Shown: positions 35,416 to 47,530, counted from the first letter of the stretch. The stretch: 64,000 nt of DNA from Przewalskia tangutica (GCA_029844215.1 CM056728.1:83265676-83329675), one strand, 5' to 3'. A program made the numbers and translations. Notes: a model not told the origin generated them from the letters alone.

Positions 35416-37182
35416 CTAACCCTCGGCATAACAAGTCGGGGGTAAGTTATATAATACCGGCATAAGCTTATCGTTAAACAACATAAGCACAAAAGAAAAC
35501 CCCTTACACAAGCGTCACAAGACACTAACACACGTGGCGTCATAACATGTTTACTTATCAAACCAACAAGAAAGTATTACAAGGCTATCACCGCCAACAT
35601 AGTCAAGTTACTCACACAAAAGTCACACGATACGTAGTATCAAAATAGAGTAACTATCTTTTAAGTAAACCAAAACAATTTCCATACCTTCTTTTAAACC
35701 AATCTTAAGACAAGCATGCCTTCCTTTTAAACCATTTTAAGACAAAACCATGCCTTCCTTTAAAACAAAGACACTTTTCCTTTTTAAAGTCAAGTAGCAA
35801 TATACTTTTTAAACCAAGTGTCTTACTCTTTTAAAAACAAGTAACCTATACCATTAAATCAAGTTACTTCTCCTTTCCCAAAATCAAGTTGTTTATAAGT
35901 CAAGTCTCTTTACTTCCAAAAATCAGTCTCTAAATCTTTAAATCATATCTTTTAAGGAAACCAACCTCCAACTGTTAAAATGCCAAGTTATTATTTTAAA
36001 TCCAATGATAAATCATTCTTTTGTTTTCATAAAGTGGTTATAAATAACTTCCCATAAAGCTATTATAACACTTTATGTTTTAAACAAACCAAGGACAACT
36101 ATTCTCATTTTCGAAATCAAGATAACTTTATTCTTTAAAAGACCACACACCCATTACTCATGAATGAGGTTTTACAACTTTTTAACATAATTCAAGTCCT
36201 TAATATTTCATAACAAGTCACTTAACTTTGGAATCAAGTCAAGGACACAAAAGGAATATCAAATTCCTTTAAACACCGCGTCGTCTATCGCACTATATAT
36301 ATTCACAATAATCATGCTAGAAAGGATAGGAAGAGGTTCACATACCTCGCGACGATTATCGACAATTAGCAAAGCGCTCCAAAGTACTATAACCACGCTA
36401 GTCTTTTCCACCCCAAGTAGAATACGCTACTCGTAGTCTTGACCTATAATGGCCATAAAGCGTTTATTAACTTCTAGATCCGCCCGTAGAATATTTCTAA
36501 GTACAAGGTTCCATATTCTACGGAAAATTCGCAGCACCTCCCCTACCACCGAAACCACATAAATAACCTCACTATCAAGGCGCTACCAAGCCAACAACTC
36601 CCGGGGATTACACGTCTAACCGGACGTGTACAATTCTGCCACAATAATACTACAAGTCTCAGTAAATACGGTCAATGTAAATCTGATTCAATTCTTATCA
36701 ATATTCATTCTATATATAGTATACTCAACTATACATTACTCTGACATGTAATTTCCAATTACAATAGGGGATAAAGATCATTACCTCGATAAGCCCAAAA
36801 TTATCCAAGATTTATAAGTCGATCACGAGCAACGTTTAGCTCGATTCCTTACGCTCCAACCCGCTCCAAGCAACCCTTAGAAGTTTCTAAACAACTTCTC
36901 TTAACAACTGACTCCAAAAAGTGAAGAACACTTAGGCTTAAACCATGGCAAGTTTCGCCCAAGGGGGGGATTCTAGGGCTAGGGGTGTGAAATCTTTTCC
37001 AACTCTTGGTACATAATCTTCCTAACACCCTATGGAAGAACACTTATAAGTGTAAGGATTTTTGGACAACTTTTGGCTAAGGGAGAGGGCTAAAAACCGA
37101 GAACCACAAGGAGAGGGGAGAGAGTATTTCAAGTCTTGAAAACTCTCAAGTGTTGGATGAAATAAGTCTTGTAACAAGGGGA

Positions 37183-37191
37183 TATTTATAG
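37183..37191 (-). promoter_or_regulatory. TATA box, LTR A6
   Basis: CTATAAATA on the minus strand, followed by TCCCCTTG. Confidence 0.68.
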
Positions 37192-37305
37192 AGAAATCAA
37201 GGGCCAAGATCATAGCAAGTGTGTGGTCAAGATTGGGCCAAGTGTGTGTGGGTTCTTCCAACCAAATGTTCACCACAACTTTGAGACATGTGTCCACCAC
37301 AACAA

Positions 37306-37333
37306 TGAGACATGTGGCTAGCCACATGTCTCA
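37306..37333. repeat. 28-bp perfect palindrome in U3 (LTR A6)
   Basis: Intact copy of the TGAGACATGTGGCT palindrome found in A1-A3. Confidence 0.85.
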
Positions 37334-37717
37334 AAAAACGTCCAAGTCCCCCCTAAATTTCGGCCATAGGGCCACATGGGGTGCCATGTGTCGCCCTCTG
37401 CTAAATCAAAATATTTCATCTTAGAAAATATACGTAATGCCACAAATTTCGAAAATAAAGTGGGCCCTACAACCGTAAATTCCTCCCGCGGGCCCCACGA
37501 GACCAATTCCGGAAATAAAATTCCATAATTCTAAAATAATCCCAGAAGTCCGAATACCAAATCTGGGAATCCAATTCCCATTAACGAACCTTTTTCCTTC
37601 ACAAAAATCCGGAAACTTTTCCGTCGAAAAATCACATCTTTCTTCCTTTCCAATTTTAATGTCGTATTTTTGTACGTACGTCCTCGTATACATACTCTAG
37701 AACTACGGGGTGTAACA

Positions 37718-40651
37718 TATTGACTATTGGAACCCTAATCCAAAAACTAGTATGTTAGCCCTTACGATTGTAATTCAAGATTGGTTACTAGTTTAGTTGT
37801 CACATGTTATATAAAGAAGGAAATTGTAGTTGTTGAAGTTGTTTATGACTATATAACATGTTTGACCCAAGAACTTGAATTGGATAAGAATTGGTGTTGT
37901 TGTATCTCAAGTGCCGAATAGACATTGTATTTTGTGGACTAGTTTTGATGTCAATTGTGGGGTGAAATTTTACACGTCTTATAGGGCGTGTAATCCCCTT
38001 TGTAATTGCTGAAATGATTGAGCCTTAAATGTGGCATTTGGTTATTGAATTCGGCCTTGAAAAAAGTGGCAAAGTATGTAGAAACAAAGGAAGTGCTGTC
38101 CGATTTTCCGTAGAATTTAGGGACTTTGCACTTAGATTATTCTACGTTCGAAGCTAGAGGTTAATAGACGTTTTATGACCATTATAGGATTGAAGTACTA
38201 CGAGTAGCGTATTCTACTTGAAGGGTGGAAAAGGCTAGCAAGGTTATAGTACTTTGGAGCTTTTTGTTAATTGTCGATAATCGTCGCGAGGTATGTGAAC
38301 CTCTTCCTATCTTTTCTAGCATGATTATTGTGAACTATGTAGTACGGTAGACGTACATGTGCTAAACGAATTTGGTTGGTTTAAAACATAAAGTGTTATA
38401 ACGGCTTTATGGGAAGTTTGTTATAACAACTTTATGTAGGTAAAGAAATGGTTTGTGGTTTTTCAAAGATAAGAGACTTGACTTATAAATGACTTGATGT
38501 GAAATATTAAGGACTTGGTTTGTGTTAAAAAGGTTGTGAAACCGCATTTATGAGAAATGGGTAATTGGGTTTTAAATGAGAATAAGTATCGAACAAACCA
38601 CTGCAGCGTTAATAACAGAAAATGTATTGACTGATTAATTATTATTAAAACAAGTAGAAACCTCCATCTGCATAGAAGCTAAGATAAAACAAAATGGTAT
38701 TACATTTCCTATATCATGGCTGCTTTAATAAGATCATTAATAACAAGTATTGATTTTTCTTAAATTCCATAGTAAGGAACTTGATTTATAAAAGAAAAGA
38801 GACTTGAGGAATTGAAGAGTTTTTGGTTTAAAAGAAAGGCATGGTCTTGTCTTAAATTGGTTTTATTATTGGATTTAAAATGGTAACTTGACTTTAAAGG
38901 GAGAAGTGATTTGGTTTAAAAAGAAAGTATGGAAATTGTTTTGGTTTACTTAGTAAAAATAGTTACTCTATTTTGATACTACGGGTATCGTGTGACCTTT
39001 GTAAAAGAAATGGATCTTTTTGAAAGAACTTATGTACGTAGTACTTTAGGGTTAAAACCCGGATTGTTGGCACAAAATGGGAGTACTTGAGTTATATAAA
39101 TGGTGAATCAATTTACATGTTAATGAAAGTCTAAAAGTATGTTGAACTTGCCTATGCTAGTTGTGATAGCTTTTGTTGTGCAAGTATTGTATTTCTATAC
39201 CACCGCGTCTCTCGATGGAGGGCCGGCTGACTTGTTGTGAACTTACTTGGGCGTCTGGCGTGTGGAGTATTCCACGGGTATGCTTCCATTGTTATTATCA
39301 CATGAGCATGTCTACACCGATGAGGGATTCCGGGGGCATGTGCCCATTATTGTTATTCCATGGACTAGCTCTCCATGAGGTTTTACTGATTCGGCCTTGG
39401 TATCTGGTAGTTGGCTCTCGTACTTGCCCCGGTCGTGGCTGATTCGGCTTTGGTTCTGGTAGTTAGCCTTCGTACTTGCCCCGTTCAGTTTTTTGGCGAA
39501 GTCTCGTGACTTACGGTTGTGATCTGGTGGTTAGCCTGGTTAGTTGTCCCCGTCAGCTACGTGACGCAGGTGGATCTGGTAGAGGTTATCGCATTTGCCA
39601 CGTGTCAGCTTCGCGGCGAAGTTTCGTGACTTACGGTTGTGATCTGGTGGTTAGCCTGGTTACTTGCCCCGTCGCCTCATTGGCGCGGGGAGGATCTGGT
39701 AGAGGCTATCGCACTTGCCACGTGTCGACCAGAGTCAGTGTTGTGACGAAGTTTCGTGACTTACGGTTGTGATCTGGTGGTTAGCCTAGTTACTTGCCCC
39801 CGTCAGCTACGTTGCGCAGGTGGATCTGGTAGAGGCTATCGCACTTGCCACGTGTCAGCTTCGTGATATAGTTATTTAGTATTGTTGGTACGATAGGTTA
39901 CGGTAGGCGCTTTTCGTACTTGCCCGGTCGATTGATGATGCGAGTTGGATCCGTAGCTATGCGCCGTACTTGCCCGTCTTGTTTTATGATCTGAGTAGGA
40001 CACGGTGTTCAATGTACTCGCTTGGTGTTATTATATCATAGGCTGCCGGTGAGGAAGGTATTCCACGGGCATGATTGATGTTGTGGGCGTGAGACCCATA
40101 GTTATATTTGAGTGATGACTTTGAGGTGTGAGTCCACGACTTGACATATTTGTTTATATATTGTGGGTGTAGTTTGGTTATCATACATGTCTCCGCTTTA
40201 TATAGACTATTATGATTTCATTTCTGATATTTCTGATTTCACATACTTGGTACTGTTATCGACCTCGCCTTGAGGCTGCGTTCATCCGCAGTAGAGTACA
40301 CGATTGTTGATCCTCGCTCATAGGATCACGGTTCGTGTCTGGAAGCTCCGTTTCTCGGAGGCTTATCTTTGGTATAGTCCTGTCGTTGTAGGTACTTACA
40401 TTCGGGGTATGGCGAGCCCTGTCCGTCGTAGTTATGATTACATTCTTAAGTGCATGAATCTTGTTGTGGGAAGGTTTTGTAAAGGATAAGCGTTGGATAT
40501 ATATATATATATGCGTAAAGCTAACCGTTTTGGTTGCTTTGTTTCTTATTTTATCTTGTTTCATGTTTAAGTTTTTATTTCCTGATTTTCTCGATGTTGT
40601 ATCACTAGGGTGCAGGGTAATGCACGATCGCGGGCGAGGTCGGTCGTGACA
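37718..40651 (+). mobile_element. 5' LTR of element B, missing its first ~960 bp
   Basis: It starts in mid-LTR, aligned with 43918 of the 3' LTR, and runs with near-perfect identity over AT-rich parts to a terminal CGTGACA at 40651. The missing 5' portion ends exactly where LTR A6 begins, so it was probably displaced by the A array. It carries the leader hairpin at 37971-37992 and a minisatellite at about 39420-39870. Confidence 0.9.
39420..39870 (+). repeat. ~120-bp minisatellite in the B 5' LTR
   Basis: Three large units start at GATCTGGTGGTTAGCC (39521, 39641, 39771). Each contains a half-length sub-unit ending GGCTATCGCACTTGCCACGT or similar. The repeat occupies the slot where A and D carry the 85-bp minisatellite. 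It gives repetitive peptides such as YRTCHVS that I do not read as genes. Confidence 0.87.
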
Positions 40652-40655
40652 AAAG

Positions 40656-40669
40656 TGGTATCAGAGCAG
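40656..40669 (+). other. Primer-binding site, element B
   Basis: TGGTATCAGAGCAG, a perfect match to the usual initiator tRNA-Met complement, four bases (AAAG) after the LTR end at 40651. Confidence 0.92.
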
Positions 40670-40857
40670 TTAATCCTCGGAAAGTGTCTACAGACCGTGT
40701 CTAGTAGAGTCGTGATTATCGGTGTGTTGTGCACCACATCTATAATCAGGAGGCTACAGGATATTTAGGATTGGTTTCCATTCTTCTCACTCTGAGATCA
40801 TTCCTTAGAGTTGTGTTATAAGTTGGACTCCCTCTGACGTATTCTTTTGTACCAGTT

Positions 40858-42039
40858 ATGCCTCTACGCAAGGCAGCAGAGGGAGCTGCGAGTAGAGCAC
40901 AGATGGTTACCAGGGCAGAGGCCGAGTCTTTACCTAGGGTGGTACTTCAGATGGGGAGTTCTGCGACGCCGTTAGCCCCAGCAGAGTTCAGGGCAGCAGC
41001 AATAGCTACTGAGGCTACGATACCTGAGTCTCCGGTTCCACGAACAGGAGCCGAGGATATGAGTTACAAAGAGATGGCCCAGTTACTAGCTAGGCTTGTG
41101 GCGAGGGATGAGGGCGAGCGTGAGGCGGATTCCGGTAATACCGATGGTTCACCTAGATCCGATAGTTGGAGACTTGGGACTTCTGAGTTGCGATCCACGA
41201 GTTCTATGGATCGAGGCGAGAAGATCCTCGGGAGTTTATTCGGCAATGCAGCGGATCATGAAAGTGATCAAGGCCTCGAGAGCAGTCGGTGGTACTAGGT
41301 TCACATCGGTGCGTGATCTGCGATCGTGGTTTGATTCGTGGGAGCTGTCCTGGGGAGAGCATGCACTTCCAGTAGTATGGGACGAGTTCTCAGAGGCATT
41401 TCTTACACCTTTGCCCTCGCGGATGAGGAGAGCTCGGGCGGATAGATTTTTGATGTTGAGACGAGCAGGCGTGCGGTTGAGTCTGCATAAAGTTTGACTC
41501 GTTGGCTCGGTATGTCCCGCTTTAGTGGCGGATATGGAGGATAGAGTGCACCGCTATGTCACAGACTTGGCGATTACTTAGCGAGAGGTTGCAGGTGTAG
41601 CTCTTCACCGGGCATGGACATTGCCGTATCTGAGCTTATGCACGAGGATGAAGGAAAGTAGAGACCGGCGTAGGGACGGGATCAGCATAAGAGGCCGAGA
41701 TAGCGAGGTCCTTGATAACTTCGAGACAGACCGCCTCAGCAGCAGGCTAGTTATACACCTCCGCCCGATCTGAGTGGTCCTCCACGATCTTGAGGCATCG
41801 AGGTATTCGGGAGCGGGTCGAGCTCCTGTGTTTGAATTTTCGGGAGTAGGAGTACTCGCCGGATGAGGCCACCCGTATCTCAGTGTGGCCGTTGTGTTAA
41901 AACCCATAGGGGGGAGTGTCGTACTAGTTTTGGGGATTGCTATACTTGCGGCAGGCCATTTTTGCGGCGTGTCCGACCAGAGGTAGCGCGGCAAAGGGAA
42001 AGTGAAGCAGTAGTTACAGGTATATCCTTAACCCTCTAG
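40858..42039 (+). pseudogene. gag of element B (frameshifted)
   Basis: The ATG at 40858 opens 146 residues: MPLRKAAEGAASRAQ, SSATPLAPAEFRAAA, MSYKEMAQLLARLVARDE. The frame then shifts near 41230 and the capsid core continues at 41250-41497: MQRIMKVIKAS, FDSWELSWGEHALPVVWDEF, SEAFLTPLPSRMRRARADRF. The second nucleocapsid knuckle, near 41930, keeps DCYTCG but loses the following GH-C part by a shift. Stop is TAG at 42037-42039. It is the best source for the Gag N-terminus in this window, yet needs at least two frame changes. Confidence 0.88.
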
Positions 42040-42912
42040 AGACTAGTATGTATTGATGTTATGATGATGTGTTTAGTGTTATGTCCGGATGGCATTGTGT
42101 TAAAATATGAGTTAGAAGCATGGTTAGTGAAAAGGGTAAGTCTGGGGATGAGAAAATTCTGAACCTTAGAATTTATAACAGTTGAGACCTTAGATGTAAA
42201 TCCGTCTTGAGTAAAAGACTTTACGGTTAATCTTTGTCAGAGTGCATAGTATACGTGGAGTATTTGTGTGATAATTCCATGGGTAGTATGAGCTAGAAAT
42301 GGTAGCTTTCATGACGTGAATTAGTAAGATTGTTCCGGATCGGGGAACGAGAGAGTTTGGCGCGATAATGGGTCGGGTTGAGGCCAGGTCGCGGGTCAAC
42401 CCGCATCCCGGAATGAGGTGGGGTCAGTTTGAGGTGGTCCCGCTAGGTGGTAGGGTCACGAGGGTGCTAGGCCCAAGTTTAGGTAACCATCGTACGAGTT
42501 CGTAGACGCGTTCGACCAGAATCGGATCATGAAGGACGGGATTGGCCTTAAAGGAATGTGAGGCTAGTAAGATGACCAAGGTTGGAGGTAGTAACTCCAA
42601 GGTATTGGAAACTGAAGCAATGACGGAAGTACGGTACGTGTACTAGAAAGAGTTCGGGTGTTCGAGAAAGGTACGACAAGTAAGGGAATAAGTGAACATG
42701 TGTTAAGAGAAGGGAAGTAATCATTTTTGTGAAGTAACGAGGTGAAGAAAGTATCCTTTAGACCATGGGTGGAAGCTTTTGTGACGTTAGAGGTGATTCC
42801 TCGTTGGCTCAGATTAGAGTTTTGCGCATGTGTTATATTATGGCCAGGTGTGGCATAATTGGTTTTGTAAGTATAGTAGTGAAGACTATACCGGCGCGTG
42901 TATGTTTTGAGA

Positions 42913-42956
42913 CCTAGAAGGAACATTCGGGACGAATGTTGTTGAGGGGGGAAGAA
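42913..42956 (+). other. Polypurine tract and stem-loop, element B
   Basis: PPT GAGGGGGGAAGAA (42944-42956). The stem keeps ACATTCG/CGAATGT around a GGA loop, but the outer arm has diverged (GTTGAGG for TTCTAAG). Confidence 0.8.
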
Positions 42957-45900
42957 AGTTACACCCCGTAGTTCCAGGGTATGTATGTGAGGACGTACGT
43001 ATGAGGATACGACAGTAATATTGGAAAGGAAGAAAGATGTGATTTTTCGACGGAAAAGTTTCCGAACTTCGTGAAGGAAAGAGGTTTATTATTGAGAATT
43101 GGATTCTCAACTTTGGTATTTAAGACTTTAAGAACTTATAAGAATTATGGAATTTTTATTTTACGGATTTGGTCATGTGGGGCCCACCCGAGAAATTTTT
43201 ACGTTTTGTGGGACCCACGAGGGTTACGGAATTTTATGAACGAATGGGAGGGCGACACGTGGCACCCCCCACATTGGTCTTGGACGTTTTATGCAAGGAT
43301 AGGATGGTCATTTGACCATTGTGGATGAAAGTCTTCAAGCTTGAGAATATTGACCAAGTCAACTTGTCCACTTGGCTATTATCCATGTGTTCTTCATCCT
43401 AGCCACACATTTGTTATAATCTTGACCCTCTATTGTTTTATATATATACACTAGTGCAAGACAAGCTCTTCCAACACTTAGAATTATTTTCACATTTCTT
43501 GTTCTTCACTTGTGAGCTCACGGGTTGGGCAAATTTCCCACACAATTTTTTTCAATTGTTGTCCAATCTTCACAAGACTTAAACCCAAGGTCCCTAAGGG
43601 TGTTGTAAGGTTATCTCAATAGAAAGATCCCGGAAAAGTGGCAGTTTCGTATTAGTCGCAAGGCGGAAACTTAAGGAGTTCTTCAACTTTGAAGTTGGAA
43701 CTTGAAGATGAGTTCTTCATAGGCTTCTAAGGAGTGCTTGGAGCGGATTGGGACATAAGGAAAGGAGCTAAGAATTGCTAAGGAGAGACTTTGAATGTTG
43801 GAAATATTAAGGGCTTGTAAAGGTATAATTCTTGTCGTTTTAGTAATTAAGATTACTTATTGTTGTTGCTATGGATATTAGCAAGCATGAGGTATTTAGT
43901 ATGAAGTTTGATAAGTATATTGACTATTGGAACCCTAATCCGAAAACTAGTATGTTAGCCCTTACGATTGTAATTCAAGATTGGTTACTAGTTTAGTTGT
44001 CACATGTTATATAAAGAAGGAAATTGTAGTTGTTGAAGTTGTTTATGACTATATAACATGTTTGACCCAAGAACTTGAATTGGATAAGAATTGGTGTTGT
44101 TGTATCTCAAGTGCCGAATAGACATTGTATTTTGTGGACTAGTTTTGATGTCAATTGTGGGGCGGAATTTTACACGTCTTATAGGGCGTGTAATCCCCTT
44201 TGTAATTGCTGAAATGATTGAGCCTTATATGTGGCGTTTGGTTATTGAATTCGGCCTTGAAAAAGGTGACAAAGTATGTAGAAACAAAGGAAGTGCTGTC
44301 CGATTTTCCGTAGAATTTAGGGACTTTGCACTTAGATTATTCTACGTTCGAAGCTAGAGGTTAATAGACATTTTATGACCATTATAGGATTGAAGTACTA
44401 CGAGTAGCGTATTCTACTTGAAGGGTGGAAAAGGCTAGCAAGGTTATAGTACTTTGGAGCTTTTTGCTAATTGTCGATAATCGTCGCGAGGTATGTGAAC
44501 CTCTTCCTATCTTTTCTAGCATGATTATTGTGAACTATGTAGTACGGTAGACGTACATGTGCTAAACGAATTTGGTTGGTTTAAAATATAAAGTGTTATA
44601 ACGGCTTTATGGGAAGTTTGTTATAACAACTTTATGTAGGTAAAGAAATGGTTTGTGGTTTTTCAAAGATAAGAGACTTGACTTATAAATGACTTGATGT
44701 GAAATATTAAGGACTTGGTTTGTGTTAAAAAGGTTGTGAAGCCGTATTTATGAGAAATGGGTAATTGGGTTTTAAATGAGAATAAGTATCGAACAAACCA
44801 CTGCAGCGTTAATAACAGAAAATGTATTGACTGATTAATTATTATTAAAACAAGTAGAAACCTCCATCTGCATAGAAGCTAAGATAAGACAAAATGGTAT
44901 TACATTTCCTAGATCATGGATGCTTTAATAAGATCATTAATAACAAGTATTGATTTTTCTTAAATTCCACAGTAAGGAACTTGATTTCTAAAAGAAAAGA
45001 GACTTGAGGAATTGAAGAGTTTTTGGTTTAAAAGAAAGGCATGGTCTTGTCTTAAATTGGTTTTATTATTGGATTTAAAATGGTAACTTGACTTTAAAGG
45101 GAGAAGTGATTTGGTTTAAAAAGAAAGTATGGAAATTGTTTTGGTTTACTTAGTAAAAATAGTTACTCTATTTTGATACTACGGGTATCGTGTGACCTTT
45201 GTAAAAGAAATGGATCTTTTTGAAAGAACTTATGTACGTAGTACTTTAGGGTTAAAACCCGGATTGTTGGCACAAAATGGGAGTACTTGAGTTATATAAA
45301 TGGTGAATCAATTTACATGTTAATGAAAGTCTAAAAGTATGTTGAACTTGCCTATGCTAGTTGTGATAGCTTTTGTTGTGCAAGTATTGTATTTCTATAC
45401 CACCGCGTCTCTCGATGGAGGGCCGGCTGACTTGTTGTGAACTTACTTGGACGTACCGGCAGTGACGGAGTATTCCACGGGTATGCTTCCATTGTTATTA
45501 TCACATGGGCATGTCTACACCGATGAGGGATTCCGGGGGCATGTGACCATTATTGTTATTCCATGGACTAGCTCTCCATGAGGTTTTACTGATTCGGCCT
45601 TGGTATCTGGTAGTTGGCTCTCGTACTTGCCCCGGTCGTGGCTGATTCGACTTTGGTTCTGGTAGTTAGCCTTCGTACTTGCCCCGTTCAGTTTTGTGGC
45701 GAAGTCTCGTGACTTACGGTTGTGATCTGGTGGTTAGCCTGGTTACTTGTCCCCGTCAGCTACGTGACGCAGGTGGATCTGGTAGAGGTTATCGCACTTG
45801 CCACGTGTCAGCTTCGCGGCGAAGTTTCGTGACTTACGGTTGTGATCTGGTGGTTAGCCTGTTTACTTGCCCCCGTCAGCTACGTGGCGCAGGGAGGATC

Positions 45901-46884
45901 TGGTAGAGGCTATCGCACTTGCGTGTCGACCAGCGAGTCAGTGTTTGGACGAAGTTTCGTGACTTATGGTTGTGATCTGGTGGTTAGCCTGGTTACTTGC
46001 CCCCGTCAGCTACGTGGCGCAGGGAGGATCTGGTAGAGGCTATCGCACTTACCACGTGTCAGCTTCGTGATATAGTTACTTAGTATTGTTGGTACGGTAG
46101 GTTCTGGTAGCTGGCTTTCGTACTTGCCCCGGTCAGTTGATGATGCACGTTGGATCTGGTAGCTATGCCTTCGTACTTGCCCCGTACGGTTTTATGACAC
46201 AGGTGGGACCTGGTGTTCATGTGTACTCCTTGGTGTTATTATATCATAGACTGTCGGCAGTGAGGAAGGTATTCCACGGGCATGATTGATGTTGTGGGCG
46301 TGAGACCCATAGTTATATTTGAGTGATGACTTTGAGGGCGTGAGTCCCTGACTTGACATGACTGTTTATATATTGTGGATTGTAGTTTGGTTATCATACA
46401 TGTCTCCTGCTTTATATAGACTATTATGATTTCATTTACAGTATTTTACAGTTTCACATACTTGGTACCTGTTGTACTGACCTCCTTCGGGGGGCTGCGT
46501 TCATCTGCGCGGTAGAAGTACGCGATTGTTGATCCTCACTCATAGGATCACAGTTCAGCGTCTGGGAAGCTCCGTTTCTCTGGAGGCTTATCTTTGGTAT
46601 AGTCCCCTGTCGTTGTAGGTACTTACATTCAGGGGTATGGCGGGGCCCTGTCCCGTCGTAGTTATGATTACATTCTTAGAGGTCTGTAGTACTGTTGTGG
46701 GAAGGTTTTGTAAAGGATAACTGTTCAGATATATATATATATGCAGAAAGCTAACCGTTTTGGTTAGCCTGTTTCTTATTTTATCTTGTTTCATGTTTAA
46801 GTTTTTATTTCCGCTGATTTTCTCTGATGTTGTATCACTAGGGTGCCCGGGGTAAGGCACGATCAGCGAGGTCGGGTCGTGACA
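42957..46884 (+). mobile_element. 3' LTR of element B
   Basis: This LTR is 3928 bp, starts AGTTACACCCCGTAG (TG changed to AG) and ends CGTGACA. A run TTTTATATATATAC at 43437-43450 takes the place of the CTATAAATA box. The leader hairpin is at 44171-44192 and the minisatellite at about 45605-46075. The sequence from 43918 on is near-identical to the 5' LTR, suggesting a fairly recent insertion, although the GC-rich part differs by many small indels. Confidence 0.9.
45605..46075 (+). repeat. ~120-bp minisatellite in the B 3' LTR
   Basis: The same three-unit array as in the 5' LTR, with GATCTGGTGGTTAGCC units at about 45724, 45844 and 45974 and sub-units GATCTGGTAGAGG(C/T)TATCGC. Confidence 0.86.
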
Positions 46885-47269
46885 AAATGGATCTTTTTGA
46901 AAGAATTTAAGTACATACTACCTTGGGGTTAAAACCCGGATTTGTTGTCATAAAATGGAAGTCTAAGAGTATGTTAAATTTGCCTATGCTAGTTGTGATA
47001 GCCTTTGGTGGTATTACTATGTTACCGTCGTCTCGGTTGGAGAAGCGGTGACTTGTTGTGAATTTATTGGGCGTCTGCGGTGACGGAGAATTCCGCGGTA
47101 TGCTTCCATTATGATTGATCTTGGCCATGCTTATACGATGAGGGATGCCGGGGCATGCGACCAGGATGAGTGTTAGATGCGGACGTTTTATTGGGCGTCT
47201 GCAAGCGGTGACGGAGGATTCCACGGGTACGCTTCCATTGTGATTGATCTTGGCCATGCTTATACGATG

Positions 47270-47470
47270 AGGGATTCCGGGGCATGCGACCATGTTATAT
47301 TATTACTCCATGGGCTAGCTCCCCATGAAGACCTGCGCCTATGATGAGGGATTCCGGGGGCATGTTATATTATTACTCCATGGGCTAGCTCCCCATGAAG
47401 ACCTGCGCCTACGATGAGGGATTCCGGGGGCACGTTATGGCCATGCTTATACGATGAGGGATTGCGGGGC
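47270..47470 (+). repeat. ~69-bp tandem repeat in the C 5' LTR
   Basis: The phrase TTATATTATTACTCCATGGG followed by CTAGCTCCCCATGAAGACC and GATGAGGGATTCCGGGG occurs twice in direct succession, with further GATGAGGGATTCCGG words on either side. A shorter version is in the 3' LTR (about 52500-52640). Confidence 0.85.
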
Positions 47471-47480
47471 ATGGGGCCAC

Positions 47481-47482
<2 letters not shown>

Positions 47483-47529
<47 letters not shown>

Positions 47530-47530
47530 T
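47483..47530. repeat. (TA)n followed by (GT)n microsatellite
   Basis: About 16 TA units run directly into about 7 GT units. The corresponding site in the 3' LTR is a pure TA run (52647-52683) followed by GTTGTATATG. Confidence 0.92.

Larger units (their letters stand above)
1..37717 (-). mobile_element. Tandem LTR-sharing array of a non-autonomous Ty3/Gypsy element (family A)
   Basis: The same unit recurs head to tail. The integrase-derived start GGATAAGCTTCACC (or a slightly altered form) occurs at 1, about 6490, 12941, 19324, 25672 and 31942. Each unit is one LTR plus one internal region, and each LTR serves as the 3' LTR of one unit and the 5' LTR of the next. LTR ends are TGTTACACCCCG and CGTGACA in element orientation. 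The primer-binding site lies at the high-coordinate end of every internal region and the polypurine tract at the low end, so all units point to the minus strand. The array runs past the left window edge and ends at 37717 against element B. Such arrays can arise by unequal recombination between LTRs of adjacent or sister copies; that origin is inference. Confidence 0.93.
34503..37717 (-). mobile_element. LTR A6, right end of the array
   Basis: This LTR is 3215 bp. Its 3' terminal dinucleotide CA is mutated to TA (34503-34504). Unlike A1-A5 it keeps C at 36346 (CATACCTCGC), the state also seen in B, C, D, E and G. It is not followed by a PPT: base 37717 abuts the inside of the B LTR. From about 36840 to 37717 it is as clean as A1. 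Confidence 0.92.
40652..42956 (+). mobile_element. Internal region of element B (gag only)
   Basis: At 2305 bp this is much shorter than the A units. It contains PBS, leader, gag (40858-42039), the shared non-coding spacer (about 42040-42530) and a 3' stretch leading to the PPT. The spacer passes directly from GTTCGACCAG (about 42510) to sequence that in A lies after integrase. No PR, RT, RH or integrase motif is present, so transposition would need proteins from elsewhere. Confidence 0.88.

Noticed and set aside
39173..39772. Two open frames of 89 and 98 residues on the plus strand with repeated VVSLVTCP-like peptide
   Set aside because: They lie in the B LTR over the 120-bp minisatellite, and the reading frames are not kept in the second LTR (45605-46075).
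42564..43110. Minus-strand frames of 120 and 74 residues in element B
   Set aside because: They are antisense to the untranslated 3' stretch and LTR start of B, with low-complexity residues and no family match that I recognise.
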